64,000 nt of DNA from Aminobacter sp. AP02 (GTDB lineage Bacteria > Pseudomonadota > Alphaproteobacteria > Rhizobiales > Rhizobiaceae), in the NCBI RefSeq assembly GCF_003148805.1, contig NZ_QGGX01000006.1, positions 186,001 through 250,000 on the forward strand, in the 5' to 3' direction. Of the stretch, positions 55,848-63,100 are shown piece by piece. Within the stretch, counting starts at the first letter, position 1; every line of letters starts with the position of its first letter. The position numbers were made by a program, and so were the translations under genes. The notes beneath the pieces are model-generated. The model made no database searches and was not told where the DNA came from. It saw only the letters and a list, made by a program, of their open reading frames with translations.

Positions 55848-56169
55848 AGACGCCAGAAACTGCTTTCTCGCCCTCTCCCCGATGAACCGAAGATGAACCG
55901 CTCCTTCGGTATCCGTTCAGGTCGCCTCGCCTAAAGTGCATCCAAGTTGACGAACAGGCAGCGCAAGGTTGCGCAGCCGACGAGGCCGAACCGGGTTGTA
56001 ACGTCCCTTCCTCCCGGAACGACAGAGGCCGGAGGCATCCCGCAAGCTGCCTCCGGCCTCATTCGTTTCGGCTTGCTGAAGGAATTCCTTTGATTTTCGC
56101 CGCTGCCCTTTCTATCACCCTTGGCAATAGACTGATCCCACGGCAGCGAGTTCCAAGCCGAAGCGCCTG
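55848..56169. other. Intergenic region between hsp20 and the hydrolase
   Basis: GATGAACCG occurs twice 11 bases apart (55881-55889, 55892-55900), an OmpR-type spacing. GCGCAA/TTGCGC forms a tight hairpin near 55957-55972. CCCTTCCTCCC (56003-56013) precedes a 13-bp perfect stem (56024-56059; GAGGCCGGAGGCA and its complement, 10-base loop) with a weak T tail. The stem may be a terminator of a small RNA or a signal for the divergent promoters. The hydrolase start at 56170 has no strong ribosome binding site. Confidence 0.45.
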
Positions 56170-57129
56170 ATGACGGACCTGTTCCACGAAATCCCCGGCA
56201 ATCCGGTTCCGGAGAGGGCCACGGGCGGCTACTTCACCGCGCATGACGGCAAGCGCCTGCGCTATGCGTTGTTTCCGGCAACTAACCGGCCCTTCAAGGG
56301 CACGGTGATCCTGCTGCCGGGACGCAACGAGTGCATCGAGAAGTATTTCGAGACCATTCGGGACCTCGCGGTGCGCGGTCATGCCGTCGCCATTTTCGAC
56401 TGGCGTGGCCAGGGTGCTTCCGAAAGGCTTCTGCGCGACGGCCATCGCGGATACGTCAAAAGCTTTGACCACTACGTCAAGGATCTCGAAGCCTTCTTCA
56501 AGCAGATCGTCTTGCCTGACTGTCGTGGCCCATTCTTCATCCTCGCCCACTCGAGCGGCGCCTTGATCGCCATGCTCGCCGCTCCCTTGATGGCCAATCG
56601 CGTCCAGCGCATGGTGCTTGTGGCGCCGTTCCTCTCGGTCATCGGCGCGCCGCTGTCGATGAAGTCGATCAAGCGCATCACTACCTTGCTCTGCTGGCTC
56701 GGCCTCGGCAGGCTTTACGTAGCCTGGGGGCCGCGGCCGCGAGCAGGTACGCCTTTCGAAATCAACAAGTTGACCAGCGATGAGCGCCGCTATCGTCGCA
56801 ACACACTGCTTTACGAAACCTATCCGGAACTGTCTGTCGGCGGCCCGACGGTCGCTTGGCTGCGGGCCGCGGCCAAGGCATCGGAAACCGTGCGCGACCA
56901 GGCCTTCATGGCCTCGCTAAGGGTACCGATGCTGATCGTTACCGCAGGTGCCGATGAAGTCGTGTCGACCCGGGACGTCGAGCAATTTGCGTACCAGTGC
57001 CGAGCAGCCTCGCTGCTGACTGTCGACGGCTCCCGCCACGAGATCCTTCAGGAAGTCGACATCTACCGCGAGCCGCTGCTCGCGGCCTTTTCAGCCTTCG
57101 TGCCAGGAACTCCCGAAGCGGTAGAGTAG
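56170..57129 (+). CDS. Alpha/beta hydrolase, lysophospholipase-like (Hydrolase_4)
   Basis: 319 residues, soluble. The nucleophile elbow is FILAHSSGALIAMLA with Ser128; the Asp is probably in IVTAGADEVVSTRDVEQFAY and the His in VDGSRHEILQEVDIYR. The early oxyanion region is TVILLPGRNECIEKYFET and the strand AIFDWRGQGASERLLRDG. These features match the monoglyceride lipase or PldB-type group. The physiological substrate is unknown. It is monocistronic, convergent with hisN (four-base gap). Confidence 0.9.
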   Translation: MTDLFHEIPGNPVPERATGGYFTAHDGKRLRYALFPATNRPFKGTVILLPGRNECIEKYFETIRDLAVRGHAVAIFDWRGQGASERLLRDGHRGYVKSFDHYVKDLEAFFKQIVLPDCRGPFFILAHSSGALIAMLAAPLMANRVQRMVLVAPFLSVIGAPLSMKSIKRITTLLCWLGLGRLYVAWGPRPRAGTPFEINKLTSDERRYRRNTLLYETYPELSVGGPTVAWLRAAAKASETVRDQAFMASLRVPMLIVTAGADEVVSTRDVEQFAYQCRAASLLTVDGSRHEILQEVDIYREPLLAAFSAFVPGTPEAVE

Positions 57130-57133
57130 CACC

Positions 57134-57907
57134 CTACCCCGCGAGAACTCTCAGCGCCGCCGCATGCAGTTCTGGCGTTGCCGCGGCGATGATGTCGCCG
57201 CCATTCTCGGCCGGAGCGCCATCGAAGGTGGTGACGATACCGCCGGCCTGCTCGATGATGGGAATCAGCGCGACGATGTCATAGGGCTTGAGGCCCGGAT
57301 CGACGACGATATCGACCTGGCCCGCGGCAACCATGGCGAAAGCGTAGCAGTCGGTGCCGTAGCGCGCGAGTTGCACCTTGCCTTCCAGATCATCGTAACG
57401 CATGCGCATCTCGCCTTTGAACAGTGCTGGCGTGGTGGTGAACATCGTTGCTTCGGAAAGTTTGGTCGTCTTGCGCACGGCAAGCTTGCGCGGCCCGCCC
57501 GGCCCCTCATAGTGCGAGCCCTTGCCGTCGGCGAAGAACAACTCACCAGTAAAGGGTTGTGACATCACCCCGGCCACCGCATCGCCGTCAACAGTGAGGC
57601 CAACCAGCGTGCCCCACACCGGTAAGCCGGAAATGAAGGCGCGAGTGCCGTCGATCGGATCGATGACCCAGACATGGCTGTTGGAGATGTTTTCGTTGCC
57701 ATGCTCTTCGCCGAGGATGCCGTGATCGGGAAATTCGGCATTGATCAGCGCACGAATGGCGCGCTCGGCCTCCTGGTCGGCTTCAGTGACCGGGTCGAAT
57801 CCACCAGCGAGCTTGTTTGCCACTGCGCCTTGCCGGCGGAAACGCGGCAACGTCTCGGCCGCTGCGGCACTTGCGATTCGTCGCATGAATTCGGCGTCGA
57901 TCATCAT
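57134..57907 (-). CDS. hisN: Histidinol-phosphatase of the inositol monophosphatase family
   Basis: 257 residues. Metal-binding motifs of the IMPase fold are present: LGEEHGNEN (Glu of the first site), WVIDPIDGTRAFISGLPVWG (Asp-x-Asp) and the later DCYAFAMVAAGQVDIVVDPG and PYDIVALIPIIEQAGG. The motif SGLPVWGT fits the HisN group that hydrolyses L-histidinol phosphate in many actinobacteria and rhizobia, which lack the HAD enzyme HisB-N. An inositol monophosphatase role (suhB-like) cannot be excluded by eye. Starts at 57907 (MMID) or 57904. The MmgR-type RNA gene follows on the other strand. Confidence 0.87.
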   Translation of the reverse strand: MMIDAEFMRRIASAAAAETLPRFRRQGAVANKLAGGFDPVTEADQEAERAIRALINAEFPDHGILGEEHGNENISNSHVWVIDPIDGTRAFISGLPVWGTLVGLTVDGDAVAGVMSQPFTGELFFADGKGSHYEGPGGPRKLAVRKTTKLSEATMFTTTPALFKGEMRMRYDDLEGKVQLARYGTDCYAFAMVAAGQVDIVVDPGLKPYDIVALIPIIEQAGGIVTTFDGAPAENGGDIIAAATPELHAAALRVLAG

Positions 57908-57998
57908 TCACCCCATGTCTGACTGTGGCCTGGATGACACGCAGCCACGCCTATAGGCAATAACTACATCACCATGATTTAAAAAGACCCAAGGCGCC

Positions 57999-58026
57999 TT
58001 GACTTTTGTGCAGCGCACAATAATCT
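57999..58026 (+). promoter_or_regulatory. Promoter of the MmgR-type small RNA with an inner palindrome
   Basis: TTGACT (57999-58004), a 16-base spacer and TAATCT (58021-58026) form a strong sigma-70 promoter. The spacer holds TTGTGCagcGCACAA (58006-58020), a perfect inverted repeat; CAAGGCGCCTTG overlaps the -35 (57990-58001). Either may be an operator. Confidence 0.65.
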
Positions 58027-58032
58027 CGACTT

Positions 58033-58111
58033 CGGACAGGTTCTCCTGTCCATGCCCTCCTTGGGCGTTTCCTCCCTAGACTTCGACCGCTCTCCGGAGC
58101 GGTCTTTTTTT
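58033..58111 (+). ncRNA. mmgR: Small regulatory RNA of the alpha-r8 / MmgR family
   Basis: About 79 bases. Hairpin 1: GGACAGG and CCTGTCC (58034-58051) with loop TTCT. Hairpin 2: GCCC/GGGC (58054-58066) with loop TCCTT. Then a single-stranded segment with UUUCCUCCCU (58068-58077), the ten-base core I recall as invariant in this family, then the terminator stem GACCGCTC/GAGCGGTC (58085-58104) and seven T. It lies between an inositol monophosphatase-family gene and an N-formylglutamate amidohydrolase gene, as I recall for S. meliloti mmgR (about 77 nt). MmgR limits polyhydroxybutyrate and responds to nitrogen. No coding frame fits. Confidence 0.85.
58085..58111 (+). terminator. Rho-independent terminator of the small RNA
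   Basis: GACCGCTC, loop TCCG, GAGCGGTC, then seven T. The convergent N-formylglutamate amidohydrolase gene ends just after it. Confidence 0.95.
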
Positions 58112-58131
58112 AGCCGTTTGCTAGCCTCTGA

Positions 58132-59022
58132 CTATTCCGCCGCCAGCGGCAGGTCGAGGAAATAATGGTCCGGAGCCGCCATGAGATCGGCGGAAAACCG
58201 GGCCAGATCGTCCGCCAGCGCATAAAAGCCCGCCGATTTCTTGAACGTGCGCTCGTCCATGTAGAGCCCGCGATTGATTTCGATCTGCAGCGCGTGAAGC
58301 CTGCGCGCCGGCCGGCCATAATGCTCGGTGATGAAACCGCCGGCATAAGGTTTATTGTGCGCCACGGTATAACCCATTGCCGCAAGCAGCCCGATCGCCC
58401 GCTCGGACAGAGCAGATGCAGCAGAAGTGCCGAAACGATCGCCAACGATGAAATCGGGCCTCACCCCACTGTCGCCGATGCGGATCGAAGCCGGCATCGA
58501 ATGGCAATCGACAAGCACCGCGTAGCCGAAACGCGCATGCGTGCGCGTGACAAGCCGCTTGAGCGCCTCGTGGTAGGGCTTGTAGACGCATTCGATGCGC
58601 CCGACGGCCTCTGCCAACGGCAGCCGGCTGGCGTAGATGTCGAGCCCCTCGCCCACCAGCTTCGGCACGGTGCCGAGCCCGCCGGCAACGCGCGCCGAAC
58701 GGATGTTGGCGAAAGGCGGAACCGGTTCGGCGAACATCCTGGGATCGAGTTCCCACGGCTCGCGGTTCACATCGAGATAGGCGCGTGGAAAATGCGCCGC
58801 CAGCATCGGCGCGCCAAGAGCAACCGCGGCACCGAACAGTTCATCGACATAACAATCTTCGGAGCGCCTGATCGAGGTGGCGTCGAGCCGGGTCATGGCC
58901 AGGAACCGGTCGGGATAGCAGCGCCCGCTATGGGGCGAATTGAACACGAACGGCACACGCTGCTCGGCGCTCGTCCGGACTTCGAACGGCGGCAGTACCG
59001 AGAAATCTTCGGCTGGCGTCAT
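58132..59022 (-). CDS. N-formylglutamate amidohydrolase
   Basis: 296 residues. The family motifs are FVFNSPHSGRCYPDRFLAM, DCYVDELFGAA, FPRAYLDVNREPWELDPRMF, VDCHSMPA and LQIEINRGLYMDE; the His/Asp/Glu residues there form the metal site. The enzyme releases formate from N-formylglutamate (last step of one histidine utilisation route), but other hut genes are absent, so the true substrate is open. ATG 59022 is used; the frame to 59139 is an Arg/Gln-rich extension. It is divergent from cpdR, as in related Rhizobiales. Confidence 0.88.
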   Translation of the reverse strand: MTPAEDFSVLPPFEVRTSAEQRVPFVFNSPHSGRCYPDRFLAMTRLDATSIRRSEDCYVDELFGAAVALGAPMLAAHFPRAYLDVNREPWELDPRMFAEPVPPFANIRSARVAGGLGTVPKLVGEGLDIYASRLPLAEAVGRIECVYKPYHEALKRLVTRTHARFGYAVLVDCHSMPASIRIGDSGVRPDFIVGDRFGTSAASALSERAIGLLAAMGYTVAHNKPYAGGFITEHYGRPARRLHALQIEINRGLYMDERTFKKSAGFYALADDLARFSADLMAAPDHYFLDLPLAAE

Positions 59023-59159
59023 CTTTGCTGATGGACCTGCGAAATGCACTTGCTCATCGCTCGAAAGTGCCACCTGCCGCCGCCTGTGTCCAGCATTTCG
59101 AACTGTGGAAAATCCGCTCTTACCGTGGCTTTGCCTCACTCTGCTGACACGGCATTCAC

Positions 59160-59199
59160 TTGATGTTTACCGTCCCGGACTCATATAGAAGATGGTTAA
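59160..59199 (+). promoter_or_regulatory. cpdR promoter with a CtrA-like half-site
   Basis: TTGATG (59160-59165), 17 bases, ATATAG (59183-59188). ATGGTTAA (59192-59199) is the reverse complement of TTAACCAT, the rhizobial CtrA half-site, and lies on the predicted transcription start. This would fit repression by CtrA. Confidence 0.5.
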
Positions 59200-59251
59200 C
59201 GAAGCCCCTGCTGGGGGGCGGCTTCGACCGCTGATTCGGACGGGATTACTG

Positions 59252-59614
59252 ATGGCACGCATTCTTCTGGCAGAAGACGACGACGATATGCGCCGCTTCC
59301 TGGTCAAGGCGCTTGAGCGCGCCGGATACCAGGTGAGCGACTTCGACAATGGCGCGAGCGCTTACGAGCGGCTGCGCGAAGAACCTTTCTCACTGCTTTT
59401 GACCGACATCGTGATGCCGGAAATGGACGGCATCGAATTGGCGCGCCGCGCCACCGAGATCGACCCCGATCTCAAGGTGATGTTCATCACAGGCTTTGCC
59501 GCAGTGGCGCTCAATCCTGATTCGAAGGCGCCGCGCGACGCAAAAGTGCTGTCGAAGCCCTTCCATCTGCGCGATCTCGTCAACGAGGTCGAAAAGATGC
59601 TGCACGCCGCATAG
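59252..59614 (+). CDS. cpdR: CpdR, single-domain response regulator
   Basis: 120 residues, only a receiver domain. The acidic pocket is EDDDD (residues 8-12), the phospho-acceptor D52 lies in LLLTDIVMPEMDG, Thr in MFITGFAAVAL, and Lys in VLSKPFHL. In alphaproteobacteria CpdR, when unphosphorylated, delivers CtrA and other substrates to ClpXP and so controls cell division and bacteroid development. The sequence matches CpdR closely. ATG 59252 is chosen; an upstream ATG at 59192 would add 20 residues without family support. Confidence 0.95.
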   Translation: MARILLAEDDDDMRRFLVKALERAGYQVSDFDNGASAYERLREEPFSLLLTDIVMPEMDGIELARRATEIDPDLKVMFITGFAAVALNPDSKAPRDAKVLSKPFHLRDLVNEVEKMLHAA

Positions 59615-59740
59615 GCGCTTCCCTAACGTCGCCAAGGGAATCGACGGCGCCGCCAAGGGAATTGATGATCCGGCGCATTTTTCCGCCAAACACGCTATTG
59701 ACGCGCCGGATCAAAAATGGTGTATCCGCCCCCATCGGAT

Positions 59741-59815
59741 GGGCGTGTAGCTCAGCGGGAGAGCACTGCATTGACATTGCAGGGGTCACAGGTTCAATCC
59801 CTGTCACGCCCACCA
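59741..59815 (+). tRNA. tRNA-Val (anticodon GAC)
   Basis: 75 bases including an encoded CCA. The acceptor stem GGGCGTG pairs with CACGCCC; the D arm has AGCTCAGCGGGAGAGC; the anticodon arm CTGCA-TTGACAT-TGCAG gives GAC; the T arm is CAGGTTCAATCCCTG. All tRNA identity elements are standard. It is a single gene with no neighbouring tRNA. Confidence 0.97.
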
Positions 59816-60005
59816 TCCGAACTCCCCACCATTGATGACCTGATTGGCAGTCCGCAGCTCGCGTACCTGATGGCAATGCGGGTTCGTTGGCCCGAGTTGA
59901 GGCTTCGTTGGGCGCGCCGCTGCGTTCGCTCGATAGCGCAGCCGCCACTAGCATTCCCCTACGACAGGCTCTAGCATTCCTCGACCAACACGAGGTTGAG
60001 GGCGC

Positions 60006-60419
60006 ATGATGTCGAAAAACGGAGTTGCTTACGCACTGGTTGCGGTGGGAATGATCTTTGCGACCGGCGTGCAGGCCGCGTCAATGGACGCGTTGCAGGG
60101 CGCCTGGACGACAGGCGGCACTGATTGCGCCGACACTTTCCACAAGGTGGATGGCAAGATCGATTTCAAGGACAAGACGTCCAGCTTGACCACGGGCATT
60201 CTCATCAGCGGCGACAAGATCGCCGGCTCGAACATGTCTTGCACCGCTGGTAAGATAAGCGAGCAAAAGGACCACTTGTCGGTGCTTCTGAACTGCGCGG
60301 ATTCCATCATGTTCCAAAGCATGTCCATGTCGTTCAGGGTGATAGACAAGGATACCTTTGAACGCATGGACCCGAGTTTCCCCGAGATAGCGATGAGGTA
60401 CCATCGCTGCCAGCTTTGA
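60006..60419 (+). CDS. Small periplasmic protein, hypothetical
   Basis: 137 residues with a signal peptide (MSKNGVAYALVAVGMIFATG, cleavage near VQAA). The mature part of about 110 residues looks beta-rich (GAWTTGGTDCADTFHKVDGK, TTGILISGDKIAGSNMSCTA) with four Cys that could form two disulphides. It may be a lipocalin-like or small beta-sandwich protein; no family was recognised. The start ATG at 60006 (or 60009) is preceded by TTGAGGGCG. It stands between the tRNA and the DUF202 gene. Confidence 0.7.
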   Translation: MMSKNGVAYALVAVGMIFATGVQAASMDALQGAWTTGGTDCADTFHKVDGKIDFKDKTSSLTTGILISGDKIAGSNMSCTAGKISEQKDHLSVLLNCADSIMFQSMSMSFRVIDKDTFERMDPSFPEIAMRYHRCQL

Positions 60420-60437
60420 ATGTGCTAGCCCTGAAAC

Positions 60438-60913
60438 TTGATCCGGAGAAACGTCACGCCGACGGAGACAAAGCTCGCGTCTGACAAGTTTTCAGACGAA
60501 CTCGCCGCCCGTCGAACCGGCATGGCGTTCCAGCGCACGCGCTTGAGCGCCGACCGCACCTTGATGTCGGTCATCCGCACCTCGCTGGCATTGATCAGCT
60601 TCGGCTTCACCATCTACCAGGTGTTCGAGAAATTGCGCGAACACGCCCTGATGACAGGCACGGCACCGGCGCGCAACTTTGGCATTGCCCTTGTCGCGCT
60701 GGGTATCGTCATGCTGGTTGTTGGCATTGTGTCTATCACCTTCAGTTCATGCTCGGCCTGCGACAGGAGCGCGAAGCAATGAGAGCCGCCGGGCTCGTCC
60801 ACGCCCAGAGCAGTTTTCCTCCCTCGTTCACGCTCATCACTGCGGTGATCCTGCTTGTGATCGGCATTGCCGCCATCGCCAGCATGGTCTTCCAGGTCGG
60901 TCCGCTCGGATAG
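60438..60913 (+). pseudogene. DUF202 (YidH-like) membrane protein gene with a frameshift
   Basis: The first frame (60438-60782, start TTG) reads DELAARRTGMAFQRTRLSAD, RTSLALISFGFTIYQVFE and a second span up to about 60729. The family's third part continues in another frame: LGLRQEREAMRAAGLVHAQS, FPPSFTLITAVILLVIGIAA, ending VFQVGPLG at TAG 60911-60913. Two extra bases (CT) near 60731-60736 would explain the shift; without them GIVYHLQFMLGL joins smoothly. It may be a genuine decay or a sequence error. Three membrane helices are expected in the intact form; function unknown. Confidence 0.72.
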
Positions 60914-61068
60914 AGCTGCGAGTTTGGCGACCTCAGCGGCGCCCCTGCTCGCAGCCTTGCAAATTTCCACTGCATGAACTCGGCTGTCCCCGCCACAACC
61001 GCCCCAACGTTGACCATTTGGAAGGCTTTTGGGTGCATTAGCAGCCCCTGGTATCGGCCTACGCTAGG

Positions 61069-63078
61069 TTGCATCCGCGGAGTGTGTGCAAATTGGTCAC
61101 GGAAGCGAAACTGGGCGTGCAGCGAGGCTTGAACAGCTATCTCCTGGCGCTGGCGCTCGTCTGCCTTCTTCCGGTAATTGCGGTCTCCGCCTTTGCCGTT
61201 TGGCACACGGGATACGCCTACATGGACACGGCGACCACCAGGCTGAACGACACCGCCAGCACGCTCGCCAACGCCATCGAGGGTGAACTGCAGGGGCGCT
61301 TCTCCACCATGGAAGTGCTCGCCTCGTCCTTCGGACAGTCTCATGGAAACCCGATTCCTCTGTCCGAGACAGGATTTGGCAAGATCGGCCTCGACGGCGA
61401 GATCGCACTCGTCGACACGCAGAGCATGCATCTTTTGCGTTCGCGCACACCGGTCGCGGCAGGCACCGCCTTGACGGCATTGCAGAACCAATCGCCGCTG
61501 GTCTCGAACATCGTGATCCGGGACAACCGGCCCATTCTGTCCCTGGCTTTGCCGATACCGGGACGTGAGGCCGCGTTCGTCCTCACGACGTCACCTTCGT
61601 CGCTGGTACAGACCTTGCTGCGCGGCAAACGCTCGCTGAGCGGCATTCTGGTCGCCGTGACCGACGGCAACGGCCGAATCGTTGCGCGCTCGCGCGATCC
61701 GGAACGTTTTGTTGGCCAAATGGCGCCCGATTGGTCGAAACTTCAGGCTCTGGGAACCACTTCCGGACTTTTCGAGGCAAGAACGGTGGAAGGTTTGCCC
61801 GTCATGCTTTCATACCAGAAATTGCAGGGCACGCCGGGCTGGGTCGTCGTTGTCGGCGAGCCAACAAGCGTTTTCAATGCACGCTGGCGCGATCCCATCA
61901 TGGGGCTTTTGGTGGGTGCTACGGTGGCGATCGGCCTGGCGCTGTCCCTCGCCCTATGGCTGGGCCGCCGGATCCTCCATCCGGTAAAGGCGCTGGTCGC
62001 CCACAGCAACGCGATCGCTGATGGAAAACGGTCGGACACTGCTTCGGTACCGCCATCGTCGATACGCGAATTCGAAATGCTGCGACAGAGCTTTGAAAAA
62101 GCCGAAAAGGCATTGCGAAACGAAAAACGGCGCTACCGGGTCATTGCCGAGGCAGGCGCCATCGTGCTTTGGCGCCGCTCCCTCGCCGACGGGGTCGGTT
62201 CGGCCACCGGCTGGGAACAACTGACCGGCAGGCCAGCAGGCGAGGTTGCGGGATACGATTGGGCCGAAGGCATACATCCCGAAGACAGGGCGCTGACGAC
62301 CGCCGCCTGGCGCAGGGCCCTGGCTGACAATACGCCGTTGGACGTCGAATTCCGCCTGAAAGTCAGGGGCGACTACTGGCTCTGGGTCCGTTCACAAGGC
62401 ACACCGATGGCCGACGACGACGGCAACATCGTGGAATGGGTCGGGGTACTCGAAGACATCGATGCTCGGAAAAACGACCAGGCCCGCATCGCTCATATGG
62501 CGCACCATGATGCGCTGACCGGTCTGGGAAACCGAACCATGTTCCGGCAGCGCCTTGAACTGGCCGCGAGTGAGGCCGCACATGGAGCGCAAGGTGCCTT
62601 GCTTTGCCTTGACCTCGATCGGTTCAAGCAGGTGAACGACACGCTAGGCCACCCCGTAGGCGACGCCCTCCTTTGTGAGGTTGCCGCCAGATTGCGCAGT
62701 TGCGCCAGCGGCACGGATTGCATCGCGCGCGTCGGTGGCGACGAGTTCTCAATCATACAGACCAATGCCGATCAGCCCGAGGCCGCCGCTTCCCTTGGCA
62801 GCAGGCTGGTGGAGATATTGTGCGAGCCGTACCACATTGACGGGCGAAGCATCATCATCGGCGCAAGCGTCGGCATCACCTTGCTGGGCGGGGAGAGCCA
62901 GGACATCCGAACCTATTTGAAACGTGCGGACCAGGCGCTTTATAAGGCGAAGGAATTGGGGCGCGGTCGCATCGCCTTCTACGAGCAGGACGTGCTGTTG
63001 GCGGACATGGCCCGTTTGGTCGAACGCAACAAGGAGGCCGACGGATCGGCACTTGGTGCCGCCCGCATGTCCAGATAG
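61069..63078 (+). CDS. Diguanylate cyclase with periplasmic sensor, HAMP, PAS and GGDEF domains
   Basis: 669 residues. A first membrane span (LNSYLLALALVCLLPVIAVS), a periplasmic Cache-like sensor of about 240 residues, a second span (PIMGLLVGATVAIGLALSLA), then HAMP (about 305-350), PAS (about 355-465; WRRSLADGVGSATGWEQLTG, WLWVRSQGTPMADDDGNIVE) and GGDEF (about 480-640) with the intact signature RVGGDEFSII and MAHHDALTGLGNRT before it. An active c-di-GMP synthase is therefore likely. No EAL domain. The start is uncertain: TTG 61069, GTG 61084 and TTG 61093 are all in frame. c-di-GMP may link to motility or polysaccharide control. Confidence 0.9.
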   Translation: MHPRSVCKLVTEAKLGVQRGLNSYLLALALVCLLPVIAVSAFAVWHTGYAYMDTATTRLNDTASTLANAIEGELQGRFSTMEVLASSFGQSHGNPIPLSETGFGKIGLDGEIALVDTQSMHLLRSRTPVAAGTALTALQNQSPLVSNIVIRDNRPILSLALPIPGREAAFVLTTSPSSLVQTLLRGKRSLSGILVAVTDGNGRIVARSRDPERFVGQMAPDWSKLQALGTTSGLFEARTVEGLPVMLSYQKLQGTPGWVVVVGEPTSVFNARWRDPIMGLLVGATVAIGLALSLALWLGRRILHPVKALVAHSNAIADGKRSDTASVPPSSIREFEMLRQSFEKAEKALRNEKRRYRVIAEAGAIVLWRRSLADGVGSATGWEQLTGRPAGEVAGYDWAEGIHPEDRALTTAAWRRALADNTPLDVEFRLKVRGDYWLWVRSQGTPMADDDGNIVEWVGVLEDIDARKNDQARIAHMAHHDALTGLGNRTMFRQRLELAASEAAHGAQGALLCLDLDRFKQVNDTLGHPVGDALLCEVAARLRSCASGTDCIARVGGDEFSIIQTNADQPEAAASLGSRLVEILCEPYHIDGRSIIIGASVGITLLGGESQDIRTYLKRADQALYKAKELGRGRIAFYEQDVLLADMARLVERNKEADGSALGAARMSR

Positions 63079-63100
63079 CCAGCCCGGCGACGCAGTTCGC

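Noticed and set aside
59625-59670. Direct repeat CGCCAAGGGAAT before the tRNA gene as an integration (att) site
   Set aside because: There is no integrase and no copy of the tRNA 3' end downstream; the repeat lies before, not in, the tRNA.
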